This document shows positions 10,520 through 19,442 of a DNA stretch of 64,000 nt, in pieces. The position numbers and the translations under genes are program-made. Source of the DNA: an uncultured Litoreibacter sp. (lineage in GTDB: Bacteria; Pseudomonadota; Alphaproteobacteria; Rhodobacterales; Rhodobacteraceae). The notes under the pieces were generated by a model, which saw only the letters and a list, made by a program, of their open reading frames with translations, searched no databases and was not told the DNA's origin. Each line of letters begins with the position of its first letter. Position 1 is the stretch's first letter. The DNA lies in contig CANLOU010000002.1 of NCBI GenBank assembly GCA_947492995.1, positions 908,380-972,379 on the forward strand, given 5' to 3'.

Positions 10520-11995
10520 CTACTGCACAACGCCGGATCTGCGGTAAAACACAATCGCCCGGATTTCGAGCGGTCGCGCGTCCTGCCCCGCAGAAACCCT
10601 CACCAAAGTGACGGGGACCTCGTTCCCGCTCAATCGCTCCGCCGCCCTCAGGTCTTGAACAAGGTCGGTGATGTCGAGCCGCGTGTTGATCCCGTTGCCA
10701 CCATGCGCACCATCAACGTCGCTGGCGACGTTCAACCCGAAAAGCGGCAGCTCACCTGCAAATGTCTCAGGCGTGTCCTCGGGGTTTTCGCCGTCCTTCA
10801 GCCCGATATAGACCTCTATCAACGATGACGGGTCCTCGCTGCGAATGCCTTCGATTGCCACATACAGTCGCGACACCCGTTCCCCTTGGGCCTGATTGCC
10901 CATGGTGGCGACCGTGTCCTGGTTGGCCACGGGATCAAGCGTGACGCGCGTGGCAACCGCCGCCTGCGTCAGCGTCAAAGCGCTGTCGTTGCTGCCGATC
11001 GGGTCTACGGTTTGCTGGGCCGATGGCCCCATTGACACACTTGCCACAACCAATTCTCCTGGTGTTACGCCGGTCCCGCTGGTCAGGCTGTCATAGGTGG
11101 GATGATACTTGCCACCGGCAAGGGTGTCGCGTCCGGTGAAGGCCTCTCCGGGGTCGGCACCGCCCACTTGCGGCATCAAGAATGTCCGGTCAAACGGCCC
11201 ATCCAGCCAAAGCGGGTCGCGCACCATTGATTTGCCGGGGGTCTGCATCCAGGCCTCCCACAACCGGTCGATATTGCAGTGATGCATCCAGAAAATCGGG
11301 TCAAGAGCTGCGTATTGCGGGTTCCCCATCGCGCCGCTGATTTCCACATGGACAGTGTTATGTGGATTGCTTTCCATATCGCCGGTCCGTCCGGCAAAAT
11401 GCGAAAACCCGTCGGTGCGGCCGCCGCCAAACCCGATGGTGCCGTCATTTCCGACAAGAAAATCGCTTTCCTTCATGGCCTCCAGGTTGATGCCGCGCCT
11501 CGGCTGCGGCGGGCGCAGCTCGGTCACATTGCTCCATCGGCGGTACTTTATCAGCGGGTTGGCGGCCCCATCCGGCAGGGTCGGGTCCAGCAGCGCGCCG
11601 GGCACTTTGCGCGCATCGCCATTGGCATCGTTGAGGTAGTTCCAATAGGGCAAAGCCCAGTCTCTGCCGGTCAGCTCTTTCACCTTGGCGGCGACAATGG
11701 CTTCAAACGCGGCCAGATACCCACGGTGCCAAGACAAAAAGAGCCAGCTTTGGTGTTGGCACTGATTGCCGTAAGGGCCGTCACTGGTCTTTATTTCGTC
11801 GGGGATTTCGTCCGCTGCCGCCACAATGCCATTGGCGGCCCATCCGTTTGCGTCACATCCGTGAATGCCCGCCAAAAAGCGCCAGCTGTTGCGGTCTGAT
11901 ACGGGAAGTTTGTCCAGCTCTGCCATCGCCATGGCGTAATCGAGCATCGTTTCGTTCCACCCATCGCCGAGTTCTGCAACGTCTTGCCTAATCAT
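10520..11995 (-). CDS. Tyrosinase/polyphenol oxidase with plant-type C-terminal domain
   Basis: Type-3 copper enzyme of 491 residues that should hydroxylate or oxidise phenols to quinones. CuA ligands: H45 (LAGIHG), H81 (CQHQSW), H90 (LSWHRGYL). CuB ligands: H212 and H216 (NPHNTVHVEISG) and H239 in the tyrosinase signature DPIFWMHHCNIDR. Residues about 340-491 resemble the carboxy-terminal shielding domain of plant catechol oxidases (AGELPLFG, DITDLVQDL, VPVTLVRV). In plants that domain covers the active site until removed by proteolysis. No signal peptide is visible. The ATG at 11995 is preceded by GGAGAACGAT; the upstream extension to 12055 lacks an ATG and homology. First gene of the operon with DUF2182 and a caspase-like peptidase. 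Confidence 0.92.
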   Translation of the reverse strand: MIRQDVAELGDGWNETMLDYAMAMAELDKLPVSDRNSWRFLAGIHGCDANGWAANGIVAAADEIPDEIKTSDGPYGNQCQHQSWLFLSWHRGYLAAFEAIVAAKVKELTGRDWALPYWNYLNDANGDARKVPGALLDPTLPDGAANPLIKYRRWSNVTELRPPQPRRGINLEAMKESDFLVGNDGTIGFGGGRTDGFSHFAGRTGDMESNPHNTVHVEISGAMGNPQYAALDPIFWMHHCNIDRLWEAWMQTPGKSMVRDPLWLDGPFDRTFLMPQVGGADPGEAFTGRDTLAGGKYHPTYDSLTSGTGVTPGELVVASVSMGPSAQQTVDPIGSNDSALTLTQAAVATRVTLDPVANQDTVATMGNQAQGERVSRLYVAIEGIRSEDPSSLIEVYIGLKDGENPEDTPETFAGELPLFGLNVASDVDGAHGGNGINTRLDITDLVQDLRAAERLSGNEVPVTLVRVSAGQDARPLEIRAIVFYRRSGVVQ

Positions 11996-12136
11996 ATCGT
12001 TCTCCAAAAGTGCTTGTCTTTTCAAATGCGGCAAGTCTGGCACGAAGGCCTGCAAAAAAACAATTCTAAAGTGAGATGGCGAAAAACGCAGGGCGGCAAA
12101 GGTCGCGGGCCGCGCGGCCAGACGCTTGAAGCGAGG

Positions 12137-13417
12137 CTAGCCAGAGATCAGCGCGCTCAGCCCCGCAACGTCGACACTGCCCGCATCCAACACGGCCCGC
12201 TTCAGCGCTGACGCCCGGTCGCCAATCAAGGCCTGCGCCTTGGCCATCAGCTTGGCCTCGCGCGTCTCCAGCAGGATCGACGCAGAAATATCTGCCGCTG
12301 CGGTATGTGTCTTGCCGTCGATCACTGCCGAGATGCCACAGGCCGTCTCGGCAATAGCGTCGTTGCCAACGACCGCCACTTTGTCGCGCAAGGCGCATAG
12401 GCTGGCCTCCGCAGCCAGCGCGTCCGAGAACGTGTCCAGCCGCGCCGTGTCATGGCCCAACAGCACCAAAGCCGCGATCAACCGGTACGAAAACTTGGCC
12501 TCCAACCCCGTCTCGGGCGCTGGCTTGTCGCACACGCTCAGCCAGCGCGGGTTGGTAAGCACTTCGATCGAGGACACCTCCCCCGCAGGCAACTCATGCA
12601 ACGCCTCAATCATCGCATGGGTTCCGTGGCAGCAGGCGTGGTATTTGTGGCTGATCTCGTCGATCATCCACACCTCTCCCATCGCCTCAAACCCGCCGTC
12701 ACTGTTCGCCCCGCCATGCGTTTCGCCAAATCCCAGCGGGCCTTCCAGGGCGGCGGGGTTGCTCACAAAGCCCGCCTTGGCCAGCAGCGCAACTTCAACG
12801 CCCGCAGCCGCAGCCGCGCCTGCGTTATAGGGTTTGCCCATCGTGCCGAACTGCGCCTTCAATCCCGCCGCTTTGGTTGCGGCCAGTCCGATGGCGTGGC
12901 GCATCTCGCCTGCGTCACATCCCAAAAGCCGCGCGCAGGCCATGGCTGCGCCAAAGCAGCCCGCCGTGCCCGTCTGGTGGAACCCCATCTGGTAATGCCC
13001 GCGCCCCAGCCAGACACCAATCCGGGTCGAGGCCTCCACGCCAATCAGACACGCCTGCAAAAAGGCCTCCCCCGACGCGCCAACTTGTTGCGCCGTGGCC
13101 AAGGCCGCCGACACGACGGCCACCGAAGGGTGCCCGATATGGGCAAAATGCGTGTCGTCGTAATCAAGGGCGTGGCTGACGGTCCCGTTCACCAAAGCCG
13201 CCCCCCGCGCGGGCGCGCGGCCCCCGCCAAACAGCGCCGCGCAGCCATCGGCCCCCTCGCCCAGCACCATGTCGCGCACCAGGATGGACACGGGCTCTGA
13301 CACGCCCGCCATCCCGCAGGCCGCCCAGTCCAGCACCGACAAGCGCATCATCCCAAGCGCCTCGGCGTCGCCGCAGCCAGTCACCGCAAACGCGGCAAGC
13401 CGGACCGTGACGCTCAC
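12137..13417 (-). CDS. MmgE/PrpD family protein
   Basis: A 426-residue member of the MmgE/PrpD superfamily, which includes 2-methylcitrate dehydratase and cis-aconitate decarboxylase. Family hallmarks seen are ALDYDDTHFAHIGHPS with the catalytic-region aspartates and histidines, FHQTGTAGCFGAA, and GTMGKPYNAGAAA. The GTG start at 13417 overlaps the stop of the upstream Coq10-like gene (GTGA), indicating coupling. No methylcitrate-cycle genes are nearby, so a specific substrate cannot be assigned. The stretch between this gene and the tyrosinase (11996-12136) shows no terminator, so continued transcription into the tyrosinase operon is possible. Confidence 0.87.
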   Translation of the reverse strand: MSVTVRLAAFAVTGCGDAEALGMMRLSVLDWAACGMAGVSEPVSILVRDMVLGEGADGCAALFGGGRAPARGAALVNGTVSHALDYDDTHFAHIGHPSVAVVSAALATAQQVGASGEAFLQACLIGVEASTRIGVWLGRGHYQMGFHQTGTAGCFGAAMACARLLGCDAGEMRHAIGLAATKAAGLKAQFGTMGKPYNAGAAAAAGVEVALLAKAGFVSNPAALEGPLGFGETHGGANSDGGFEAMGEVWMIDEISHKYHACCHGTHAMIEALHELPAGEVSSIEVLTNPRWLSVCDKPAPETGLEAKFSYRLIAALVLLGHDTARLDTFSDALAAEASLCALRDKVAVVGNDAIAETACGISAVIDGKTHTAAADISASILLETREAKLMAKAQALIGDRASALKRAVLDAGSVDVAGLSALISG

Positions 13418-13857
13418 CCGTGCAATTCCTTGGCCCGCGCCTCAAAGGCCCGCACAATCCGCTGCATGGCTTCGTTGAAGAACATGCCCGCGGCCCCTTG
13501 CAGCAGGCGGGATTTGAACTCGAAATCCACGTCGAAATGCACGTCGCAGCCGCCCTCGGCCTCCTCGAACCGCCACACCGACTCCAGATGCTTGATGGGC
13601 CCGTCCAGATATTTGGTGTCGATCTGCATGGTCTGCGGGTCCAGCGTCACCCGGCTGGTGAACCGTTCCCGAAACACTTTGAAGCTGATGACCAAATCCG
13701 CAATCACGATCTCCACGTCGCCCTGGTCCTCGCGCGAGCGGATCCGCGCGGCGGCGGTCCAGGGCAGAAATTCGGGGTAGGACGCCACGTCCGCCACAAG
13801 GTCATACATCTGCTGGGCGGTAAACGGCAGCGTGCGGGTCTCGGAGTGGCTGGGCAT
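13414..13857 (-). CDS. Coq10/RatA-like START-domain protein
   Basis: A 147-residue polyketide cyclase/START-fold protein. The opening TRTLPFTAQQMYDLVADVASYPEFLPW and the end GAAGMFFNEAMQRIVRAFEARA are typical of the Coq10/RatA family. Mitochondrial Coq10 binds ubiquinone and supports respiration; in E. coli RatA was reported as a ribosome-binding toxin. In Alphaproteobacteria the ubiquinone-related role seems the safer analogy, but function here is inferred only. ATG start at 13857. It diverges from hpt and overlaps the downstream MmgE/PrpD gene by 4 bases. Confidence 0.9.
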   Translation of the reverse strand: MPSHSETRTLPFTAQQMYDLVADVASYPEFLPWTAAARIRSREDQGDVEIVIADLVISFKVFRERFTSRVTLDPQTMQIDTKYLDGPIKHLESVWRFEEAEGGCDVHFDVDFEFKSRLLQGAAGMFFNEAMQRIVRAFEARAKELHG

Positions 13858-13921
13858 TGATAAACCTTAGTGACGTGCCTGACGTTTTCGGTGCATAAAC
13901 GCCCAAGTTCAAGGGGGTAAC

Positions 13922-14458
13922 ATGTCTCATCCACCATACGAGATAGATCAAATGATCTCGGCCAAGTCCATCGCCGCCCGGATTGAGGACCTTGCCTCCG
14001 AAATTCACGACCATTTTGACGGCACCAACAAGCTGGTGATTGTGGGGCTGTTGCGCGGCTCTTTCGTCTTCATCGCCGATCTGGTGCGCGAGCTGGACCT
14101 GCCCGTCGAGGTCGACTTTCTCGAAGCCTCCAGCTATGGCGACAGCACGGAAAGCTCGCGCGAAGTCCGTATTCTCAAAGACTTACGTGGCGAGATTCAC
14201 GGCCGCGACGTGCTGGTGGTCGAGGATATCGTGGACACAGGCTTCACCCTGTCCCACGTGGTGAAGCTGTTGCAAAACCGCGAGCCCGCCCGCATGGAAA
14301 CCGTGGCGCTCTTGGACAAACCCTCGCGGCGCGAGGTCGACATCAAGGCCACATGGACCGGCTTCGAGATCCCCGATGAATTTGTCGTGGGCTACGGCAT
14401 CGATTACGCGCAACGCAACCGCAACCTGCCCTTCATCGGCAAGGTGCGGTTTACCTGA
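13922..14458 (+). CDS. hpt: Hypoxanthine phosphoribosyltransferase
   Basis: Purine salvage enzyme transferring phosphoribose from PRPP to hypoxanthine or guanine. The 178-residue protein has the PRPP-binding motif [15 protein letters not shown], the GLLRGSFVF loop and a carboxy-terminal [22 protein letters not shown] base-binding region, all characteristic of the family. ATG at 13922 with AGGGGG nearby upstream. It stands alone on the plus strand; 579 non-coding bases follow. The same window carries guaA, also in GMP synthesis, but not adjacent. Confidence 0.95.
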   Translation: MSHPPYEIDQMISAKSIAARIEDLASEIHDHFDGTNKLVIVGLLRGSFVFIADLVRELDLPVEVDFLEASSYGDSTESSREVRILKDLRGEIHGRDVLVVEDIVDTGFTLSHVVKLLQNREPARMETVALLDKPSRREVDIKATWTGFEIPDEFVVGYGIDYAQRNRNLPFIGKVRFT

Positions 14459-15037
14459 GCCGAACACATCGCTGACATTCCGTCCCGGTCTAAGCCAGCT
14501 CTGCCAACGGTCCGGCGATATCAGGCTGCCTTCGAACTTGAGACTGAGCAAGATGACGTAAGGACTGAATGTCCGCTCTGAGCCCGTGGCGGGAAAAGGC
14601 CGTTCGAACGGCCTTGTGCGCACGAATTGCAATTCGTGCTCAAAAACGTCTTTGAAGACGTTTGTCCCAATCCGCTTCGAAGCGGATTTTTCCAGACCCG
14701 AACGACAACTTCGTCCACATCACCGCTACTTCCATTCTACTCACCAGCCCGGTTAACAGGCCGTCAGGCCCCGGGCATCGCCAGACCGTCCGACAGGGCT
14801 GGCGATTTGGTGGGGCTGGGCGCTACGCATGTCTGGAAAATGACCTTGCTACCATAAAGCGCTGTCGAATGAGTTTTGGATCGCCATCCCTCGGTCTGGC
14901 CAAGCCATCATCGAATGGCAGCAATGTCCGCACAGCTGACATAGTCCCTATTTGAACCAAAAAACTCTGCAACAAACAAAAGACAGTTGCTAACCTACGC
15001 AAAAGTCATAGACCGCCAAACTGCAGAAAGCCCTCTA
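14459..15037. other. Long intergenic stretch without a recognisable gene
   Basis: The 579 bases between hpt and the next small gene contain four consecutive palindromes at 14596-14688 (listed separately). The remainder, 14459-14595 and 14689-15037, has no ORF with a ribosome-binding site and codon pattern that I would defend, no tRNA-like cloverleaf and no transposase fragment that I recognise. It may be the remains of a lost gene or an untranslated structured RNA region. Confidence 0.6.
14596..14688. repeat. Array of four consecutive 20-bp palindromes
   Basis: Four palindromes of equal length follow each other with 4-5 base linkers. 14596-14615 (AAGGCCGTTC/GAACGGCCTT), 14620-14639 (GCACGAATTG/CAATTCGTGC) and 14669-14688 (AATCCGCTTC/GAAGCGGATT) are perfect. 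14644-14663 has 9-base arms (AAACGTCTT/AAGACGTTT) around TG. The start-to-start spacing is 24, 24 and 25 bases. The four stems differ in sequence except for the central TT..AA. The last one is followed by TTTTT and could act as a terminator for hpt, but one hairpin would suffice for that. Confidence 0.9.
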
Positions 15038-15214
15038 ATGGACTACCGCTGGCTCATCCGCGCAAAACGCTGGGCGCAAAACCCGCCCTCGGCAGCGCGG
15101 ATCAAACTGGTCCTTGGCATCATCGCCCTGTGCATCGCCATCGGCTTGATAGAGCATTATGTCGGCTGGCCCGACTGGGCCACTACAGAACGGATCCCAC
15201 GCCAATTGCGATAG
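15038..15214 (+). CDS. Small single-span membrane protein of unknown function
   Basis: A 58-residue protein beginning MDYRWLIRAKRWAQNPPS, a basic amphipathic head, followed by one membrane segment (VLGIIALCIAIGLIEHYVGW) and the short tail WATTERIPR. I recognise this general pattern from short conserved Rhodobacterales proteins, but no function is known to me. The ATG at 15038 is used; an in-frame start at 14987 would add a non-conserved leader. It is followed after 39 bases by the ClpP-like membrane protein, so the two may be co-transcribed. Confidence 0.65.
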   Translation: MDYRWLIRAKRWAQNPPSAARIKLVLGIIALCIAIGLIEHYVGWPDWATTERIPRQLR

Positions 15215-15253
15215 CGTTTCGCAATTGCCCGCCGCTTCGCTATCCTGTTCGCC

Positions 15254-16027
15254 ATGACCAACACACCGCCCAAAGCCGCCACTGTTCTTATCATCGGGCG
15301 CGCAGTCATGTGGGGCCTGTGGGCTTCCCTGCCCGCGCACCCTGTCATGTGGTTTCTATGTGTCTGCATCGGCGTCGATACCGTGGTGCTACTCTGGCAA
15401 TTGGCCATGGCCCGCGCAGCCATACGCGGCGCGGGGGCGTCCGCATGGTCCTACCTGATTGGCCTTTTGGCCATCATCGCAATCGCCATGGTCGGCACCA
15501 CCGCCCTGAACCATCTGTCTCGCTCCTATCTGCCCGCCCCGCGCGTCATCTCCACCGCCGAACCCCTGCCCCGCATCGGAAATGCCGCCCTGTTGGAAGG
15601 CGCCATTGATTTCGACACTTATGAGGCGATGAAAGCGACACTGGCCTCCGGCACCCCGACAGCGGTGCTGATCCTCAACAGCGACGGCGGGCATGTCGCG
15701 GCGGCTCGTGGCATCGCCCGTTTGGTGCGCGAGGCGGGGCTAGACACCCATGTCACCGACACCTGCGCCTCCGCCTGCACGCTGGTTTTGGCCGCAGGTC
15801 ATTTGCGCACCAAAACGCCGCAAGCCCGCATCGGTTTTCACGGCTACAGGCTGAACAGCAACGTGGTCACGGTGGACGCATCCGAGGAAGCCACCCGCGA
15901 CCGCGCCGACCTTGAGGCGCGCGGCATCGACGCCGAGTTCCTCATAAAAGCCTATCAGACGCCCCATGACGACATGTGGTTCCCCACCACATCGCAACTG
16001 CGCGACGCGGGCGTTTTGACGGATTAA
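15254..16027 (+). CDS. Membrane protein with ClpP/SppA-like domain (COG3904-like)
   Basis: A 257-residue protein. Residues 8-50 and 67-85 are membrane-spanning segments; the rest is predicted soluble and resembles the crotonase/ClpP fold. Seen there: VLILNSDGGHVAAARGIA (oxyanion-type glycine strand), TDTCASACTLVLAAG with S173 in the nucleophile position and RIGFHGY with H196. This is the arrangement of COG3904-type predicted periplasmic ClpP-like proteins. Protease activity is likely but unproven. It sits downstream of a small membrane protein gene. Confidence 0.72.
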   Translation: MTNTPPKAATVLIIGRAVMWGLWASLPAHPVMWFLCVCIGVDTVVLLWQLAMARAAIRGAGASAWSYLIGLLAIIAIAMVGTTALNHLSRSYLPAPRVISTAEPLPRIGNAALLEGAIDFDTYEAMKATLASGTPTAVLILNSDGGHVAAARGIARLVREAGLDTHVTDTCASACTLVLAAGHLRTKTPQARIGFHGYRLNSNVVTVDASEEATRDRADLEARGIDAEFLIKAYQTPHDDMWFPTTSQLRDAGVLTD

Positions 16028-16105
16028 TAAGTGGTTAAAGTTTTTCACGGAACCTTTGAAAAACAACGGCTTACAGGATTCGACGCATGCGTCGCGGCCG
16101 TGTCA

Positions 16106-17062
16106 TCAGCTGCCCAATTTCTTCAGCCGAGCCTCTCTGAGCCGCGCAAAATCATCGCCCGCGTGATAGCTTGACCGGGTCAAAGGCGTGGCCGAGACCA
16201 TCAAAAAGCCCTTGCCATACGCGGCCTTCTCATAGGAAGCAAACTCCTCGGGCGTCACGAACCGGTCCACCCGGTGATGCTTGGGGGTGGGCTGCAAATA
16301 CTGGCCAATGGTCAGAAAATCTATGTCCGCCGCCCGCATGTCTTCCATCACCTGAACCACCGACTGACGGTCCTCGCCCAGCCCCACCATGATCCCCGAT
16401 TTGGTGAACATCGAAGGGTCCAGCTCCTTAACCCGCTGCAGCAGCCGCAGCGAATGGAAATACCGCGCGCCCGGCCGCACCTCAGGGTAAAGCCCCGGCA
16501 CCGTCTCCAGGTTGTGGTTGAACACGTCCGGCCGCGCCTCGACCACGACCTCCAAAACCTTTGGATCGCAGCGGATGAAATCCGGCGTCAAAATCTCGAT
16601 CGTCGTCTGCGGAGACCGCTTCCGGATCGCCCGAATGGTCTGCGCGAAATGCTCTGCCCCTCCATCCTCGACGTCGTCGCGGTCCACCGACGTGATGACC
16701 ACATGGTTCAAGCCCAACTTCTCAACGGCCGCCGCCACGCGTCCCGGCTCAAACACGTCCAAGTCCTCCGGCGGCTTGCCGGTGGCGATATTACAAAACG
16801 TGCAAGCCCGCGTGCAAACCTCGCCCATAATCATCATGGTGGCGTGGCCCTGGCTCCAGCATTCGCCGACATTTGGGCACCCCGCTTCCTCGCAAACGGT
16901 GACCAGCTTGTTGTCGCGCATGATTTTTGCTGTGGCCTTGTACCCCTCGCCAACGGGTGCTTTCACCCTGATCCACGATGGTTTTTTGGGCTGCGCATTG
17001 TCCGGTTTGCGCGCCTTTTCGGGGTGACGCTGATCGGGAATTTTCAGGTCGCGAGTAGCCAT
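16106..17062 (-). CDS. lipA: Lipoyl synthase
   Basis: Radical-SAM enzyme inserting two sulfur atoms into protein-bound octanoyl groups. The 318-residue protein has both cluster motifs: the auxiliary [12 protein letters not shown] and the radical-[11 protein letters not shown]. The ATG at 17062 ([16 protein letters not shown]) matches the family amino terminus; the ORF continues upstream into the oxyR 3' region without homology. It needs lipoylated dehydrogenases and the glycine cleavage system as clients, none of which is encoded in the window. Confidence 0.97.
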   Translation of the reverse strand: MATRDLKIPDQRHPEKARKPDNAQPKKPSWIRVKAPVGEGYKATAKIMRDNKLVTVCEEAGCPNVGECWSQGHATMMIMGEVCTRACTFCNIATGKPPEDLDVFEPGRVAAAVEKLGLNHVVITSVDRDDVEDGGAEHFAQTIRAIRKRSPQTTIEILTPDFIRCDPKVLEVVVEARPDVFNHNLETVPGLYPEVRPGARYFHSLRLLQRVKELDPSMFTKSGIMVGLGEDRQSVVQVMEDMRAADIDFLTIGQYLQPTPKHHRVDRFVTPEEFASYEKAAYGKGFLMVSATPLTRSSYHAGDDFARLREARLKKLGS

Positions 17063-17091
17063 TCGGTCAGTCCTTTTGCTTTCAACGCAAC

Positions 17092-18036
17092 TTAGTGCGC
17101 GCCATGCACCGGGGCAAGGAAACTGCGTGCATAGCTGGTCTGCGCGTCGCAGGCGGCCTTGATATGGGTGCAAAGATCCTCCACCCAGGCCGCATCCAAC
17201 GCGCTGGCGCGGCGCACCAAAGCCAGCTGGCGGGCCGGTTCCGGGTCCGCAAATCGCAGCATCTTCAGATTTGGCGTGAGCCTCTCGGCCTGCACGGCCA
17301 GTTCCGGCAAAAAGGTAAGCCCGAAGCCCCCCGCCACTAAACCGCACAAGGTAGACAAGGAGGACGCGCCCAAATCAATCTGGCGACGGTCCGCTAACCC
17401 ACACACCTCAAGCGCCTGGTCGGCAAGGCAATGTCCTTCGTCCAGCAACAAAAGTTGGTCAGGGTCAATCTGGCGAGGCCGCACCCGTTCGGTCTGCCCA
17501 ACCAGTGCCTCGATTTGGCGGGCCGTTCCGGCCAAAACAAACCGGTCCTCGCAAATGGGTTCGGCGACAAGGCCCTTATCGGGCACTGGAAGCGCCATCA
17601 CTGCCGCGTCCAGTTTTCCTGAGACGACGCCCTCGATCAGCTTTTCCGTCTGTGCCTCTTGGACCCGGATGTCCAAGCTCAAATCCCCGGCGCGCAATGC
17701 CTGCAAAACATCAGGCAGGATAAAAGGCGCGACCGTCGGGATCATGCCAAGCTTGAGCTGCCCGGAAAGTCCATCTCGCAAACGGGCTGATTGCTGCAGG
17801 TCTTCGACTTGCACCAGGATCGGCAGCGCCCGGGCAAGCACATCTTGCCCTGCTGGGGTGAGCCGTAAGTCGCGGGGCAACCGTTCGACCAATAAGACAT
17901 CAAGGTTGTTCTCCAACTCTTTGATTTGTTGAGATAAGGCAGGCTGGGATATGTTGCATCGTGCCGCAGCCAAGCCAAAGGACCGCGTTTGAGCGAGAGC
18001 CGCAAAATAGGTCAATTGGCGCAAGGTGATATTCAT
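17092..18036 (-). CDS. oxyR: Peroxide-sensing LysR-type regulator OxyR
   Basis: A 314-residue LysR-family protein. The amino-terminal winged helix ([34 protein letters not shown]) is followed by the effector domain. The redox pair is present: C203 in [11 protein letters not shown] and C212 in ALEVCG, with the eight-residue spacing of E. coli OxyR C199/C208. OxyR activates peroxide-defence genes on disulfide formation. No catalase or peroxiredoxin gene is adjacent, so its targets lie elsewhere. ATG at 18036; 29 bases separate it from lipA. Confidence 0.92.
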   Translation of the reverse strand: MNITLRQLTYFAALAQTRSFGLAAARCNISQPALSQQIKELENNLDVLLVERLPRDLRLTPAGQDVLARALPILVQVEDLQQSARLRDGLSGQLKLGMIPTVAPFILPDVLQALRAGDLSLDIRVQEAQTEKLIEGVVSGKLDAAVMALPVPDKGLVAEPICEDRFVLAGTARQIEALVGQTERVRPRQIDPDQLLLLDEGHCLADQALEVCGLADRRQIDLGASSLSTLCGLVAGGFGLTFLPELAVQAERLTPNLKMLRFADPEPARQLALVRRASALDAAWVEDLCTHIKAACDAQTSYARSFLAPVHGAH

Positions 18037-18086
18037 AAGACTTACCTATAGAAATCCACCCTGCGCGCAAGTTTTACCTCTGAAAT

Positions 18087-19226
18087 TCAGCCAATAAAGG
18101 TGCTGACTGAGCCATGAATATCGACGTAGTGACGGCGCAACCGCTGCAACGCGATGCGCAAAACCACCTTGCCGGACCTTGCGGACCAGCCCATCCGCTT
18201 CTCAGCAGCCTCAAGCCCTTCAAGAAAGCAGCAACACCGCATAATGATGTCGCCCAACCCCGGCCCCAGATCATCCAAAGCCGCGGATATGCGCGCCCGA
18301 GCGGCACGCGGGCCTTCCCCAATGCCAGCGTCTGATCCAAAAGCCCCCCGGTCGCCCGACGTCATAAATCGTTCCCAATTTTGTGCGACGCGCGGCCCCA
18401 TATGGGCCAGCTCAAAATCTTCGCGGAAGCGCTCCCCTGCTTGGATAAGATCATCGTCCAAAAAGGGCTTCCCATCCCGATCCTTGCGCCGGCCGAGCAT
18501 CGTCAAAGGGCTCTCTGCTATGTTGCAACGCAGCGTGGTCACCGCCCCTGGGTGGTCTGGATCGGCAATGGTTTTCTCTGCCCATTCAATGTGTTGCTCC
18601 TGAAACGGATCCCCTTCGGCGTTGTCACGCGCGCGGCGGCGGGTCATGTCCTCTGCCAAGTACCGCTTCAATGCCGCACGGCCCGCCGAGGTGATCGCAT
18701 AACGCGCGACGCGTCCTGATCCAGTGCATGAAATCCAGTCTTTCAGCGCAAACGCCTGCGCGACATCGCGGTCGACCACGGCCGTGCGCACAGGCACCGC
18801 GCCATCCTCACCACGGCTTCGCAATACGACGGCCTTGCCAAGATCGGGGGCAAGCGCAAGAACCGCGCCACTTTCGCAAAGGCGGCGCAAGATGCGGCGC
18901 GCTTCACGGGCCAAGGTCTCTTCGTCGGGGATGGCCTGCGGGCGGGCATAGGCATTCATCTTTTGTTTTCCTTCCTTAAGATTGGGAGCGGTCGACGGGC
19001 GCATTAGCGCGCCCAGACCATCAAGAGCTTCGTCAACAAGAGGATCGTCTCGACGCCCTTCAAACCGGCGCACTTGGCGCAATACAGTTGAAGGATGGCA
19101 GCCTTCAACGCGTGCCAGGTCTCGGAGGGACAACCCATGTTCCACATGCTTGAGATACCGTTGAACTGGCGTGGGTACCCAGCTCGGAAAACCGCTTACA
19201 AATTGATTCTGTTGAACAATATCCAT
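18087..19226 (-). CDS. DUF6456 helix-turn-helix protein, putative regulator
   Basis: A 379-residue cytoplasmic protein. Residues 22-60 form a helix-turn-helix (QRYLKHVEHGLSLRDLARVEGCHPSTVLRQVRRFEG). The carboxy-terminal half (SPLTMLGRRKDRDGKPFLDDDLIQAGERFREDFELAHMGP...) matches the DUF6456 family common in Alphaproteobacteria. Function is not established; a role in transcriptional control is inferred from the HTH. It is divergent from the DUF6477 gene across a 216-base intergenic region, a pairing I associate with Rhodobacterales. ATG at 19226, with only a weak purine-rich ribosome-binding site. Confidence 0.75.
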   Translation of the reverse strand: MDIVQQNQFVSGFPSWVPTPVQRYLKHVEHGLSLRDLARVEGCHPSTVLRQVRRFEGRRDDPLVDEALDGLGALMRPSTAPNLKEGKQKMNAYARPQAIPDEETLAREARRILRRLCESGAVLALAPDLGKAVVLRSRGEDGAVPVRTAVVDRDVAQAFALKDWISCTGSGRVARYAITSAGRAALKRYLAEDMTRRRARDNAEGDPFQEQHIEWAEKTIADPDHPGAVTTLRCNIAESPLTMLGRRKDRDGKPFLDDDLIQAGERFREDFELAHMGPRVAQNWERFMTSGDRGAFGSDAGIGEGPRAARARISAALDDLGPGLGDIIMRCCCFLEGLEAAEKRMGWSARSGKVVLRIALQRLRRHYVDIHGSVSTFIG

Positions 19227-19442
19227 TTTCTTCGAACCCCTGTCGTCACAAACAACGGCTCAAGATGTGCGTCGAATTTCTTTAATCTTAGTTAACAAGA
19301 TGTCCTTTCGCGCCAAATTGTTTCCAAAATGTAAACAATCGAAACAGCTCCGTTCGGAGGTCCGGTTTCCGCGCAACACCCCTCAACGGCCCTTAATCTT
19401 GGCACCAACCATCAACTGCTCAATCACGCCAGGAATTTAACA

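Noticed and set aside
14599..14688. CRISPR array
   Set aside because: The palindromes differ from each other and the spacing is too short; there are no identical repeats with unique spacers.
14662..14955. Plus-strand ORF of 97 codons after the palindromes
   Set aside because: It starts within the hairpin array, has no ribosome-binding site and no recognisable domain.
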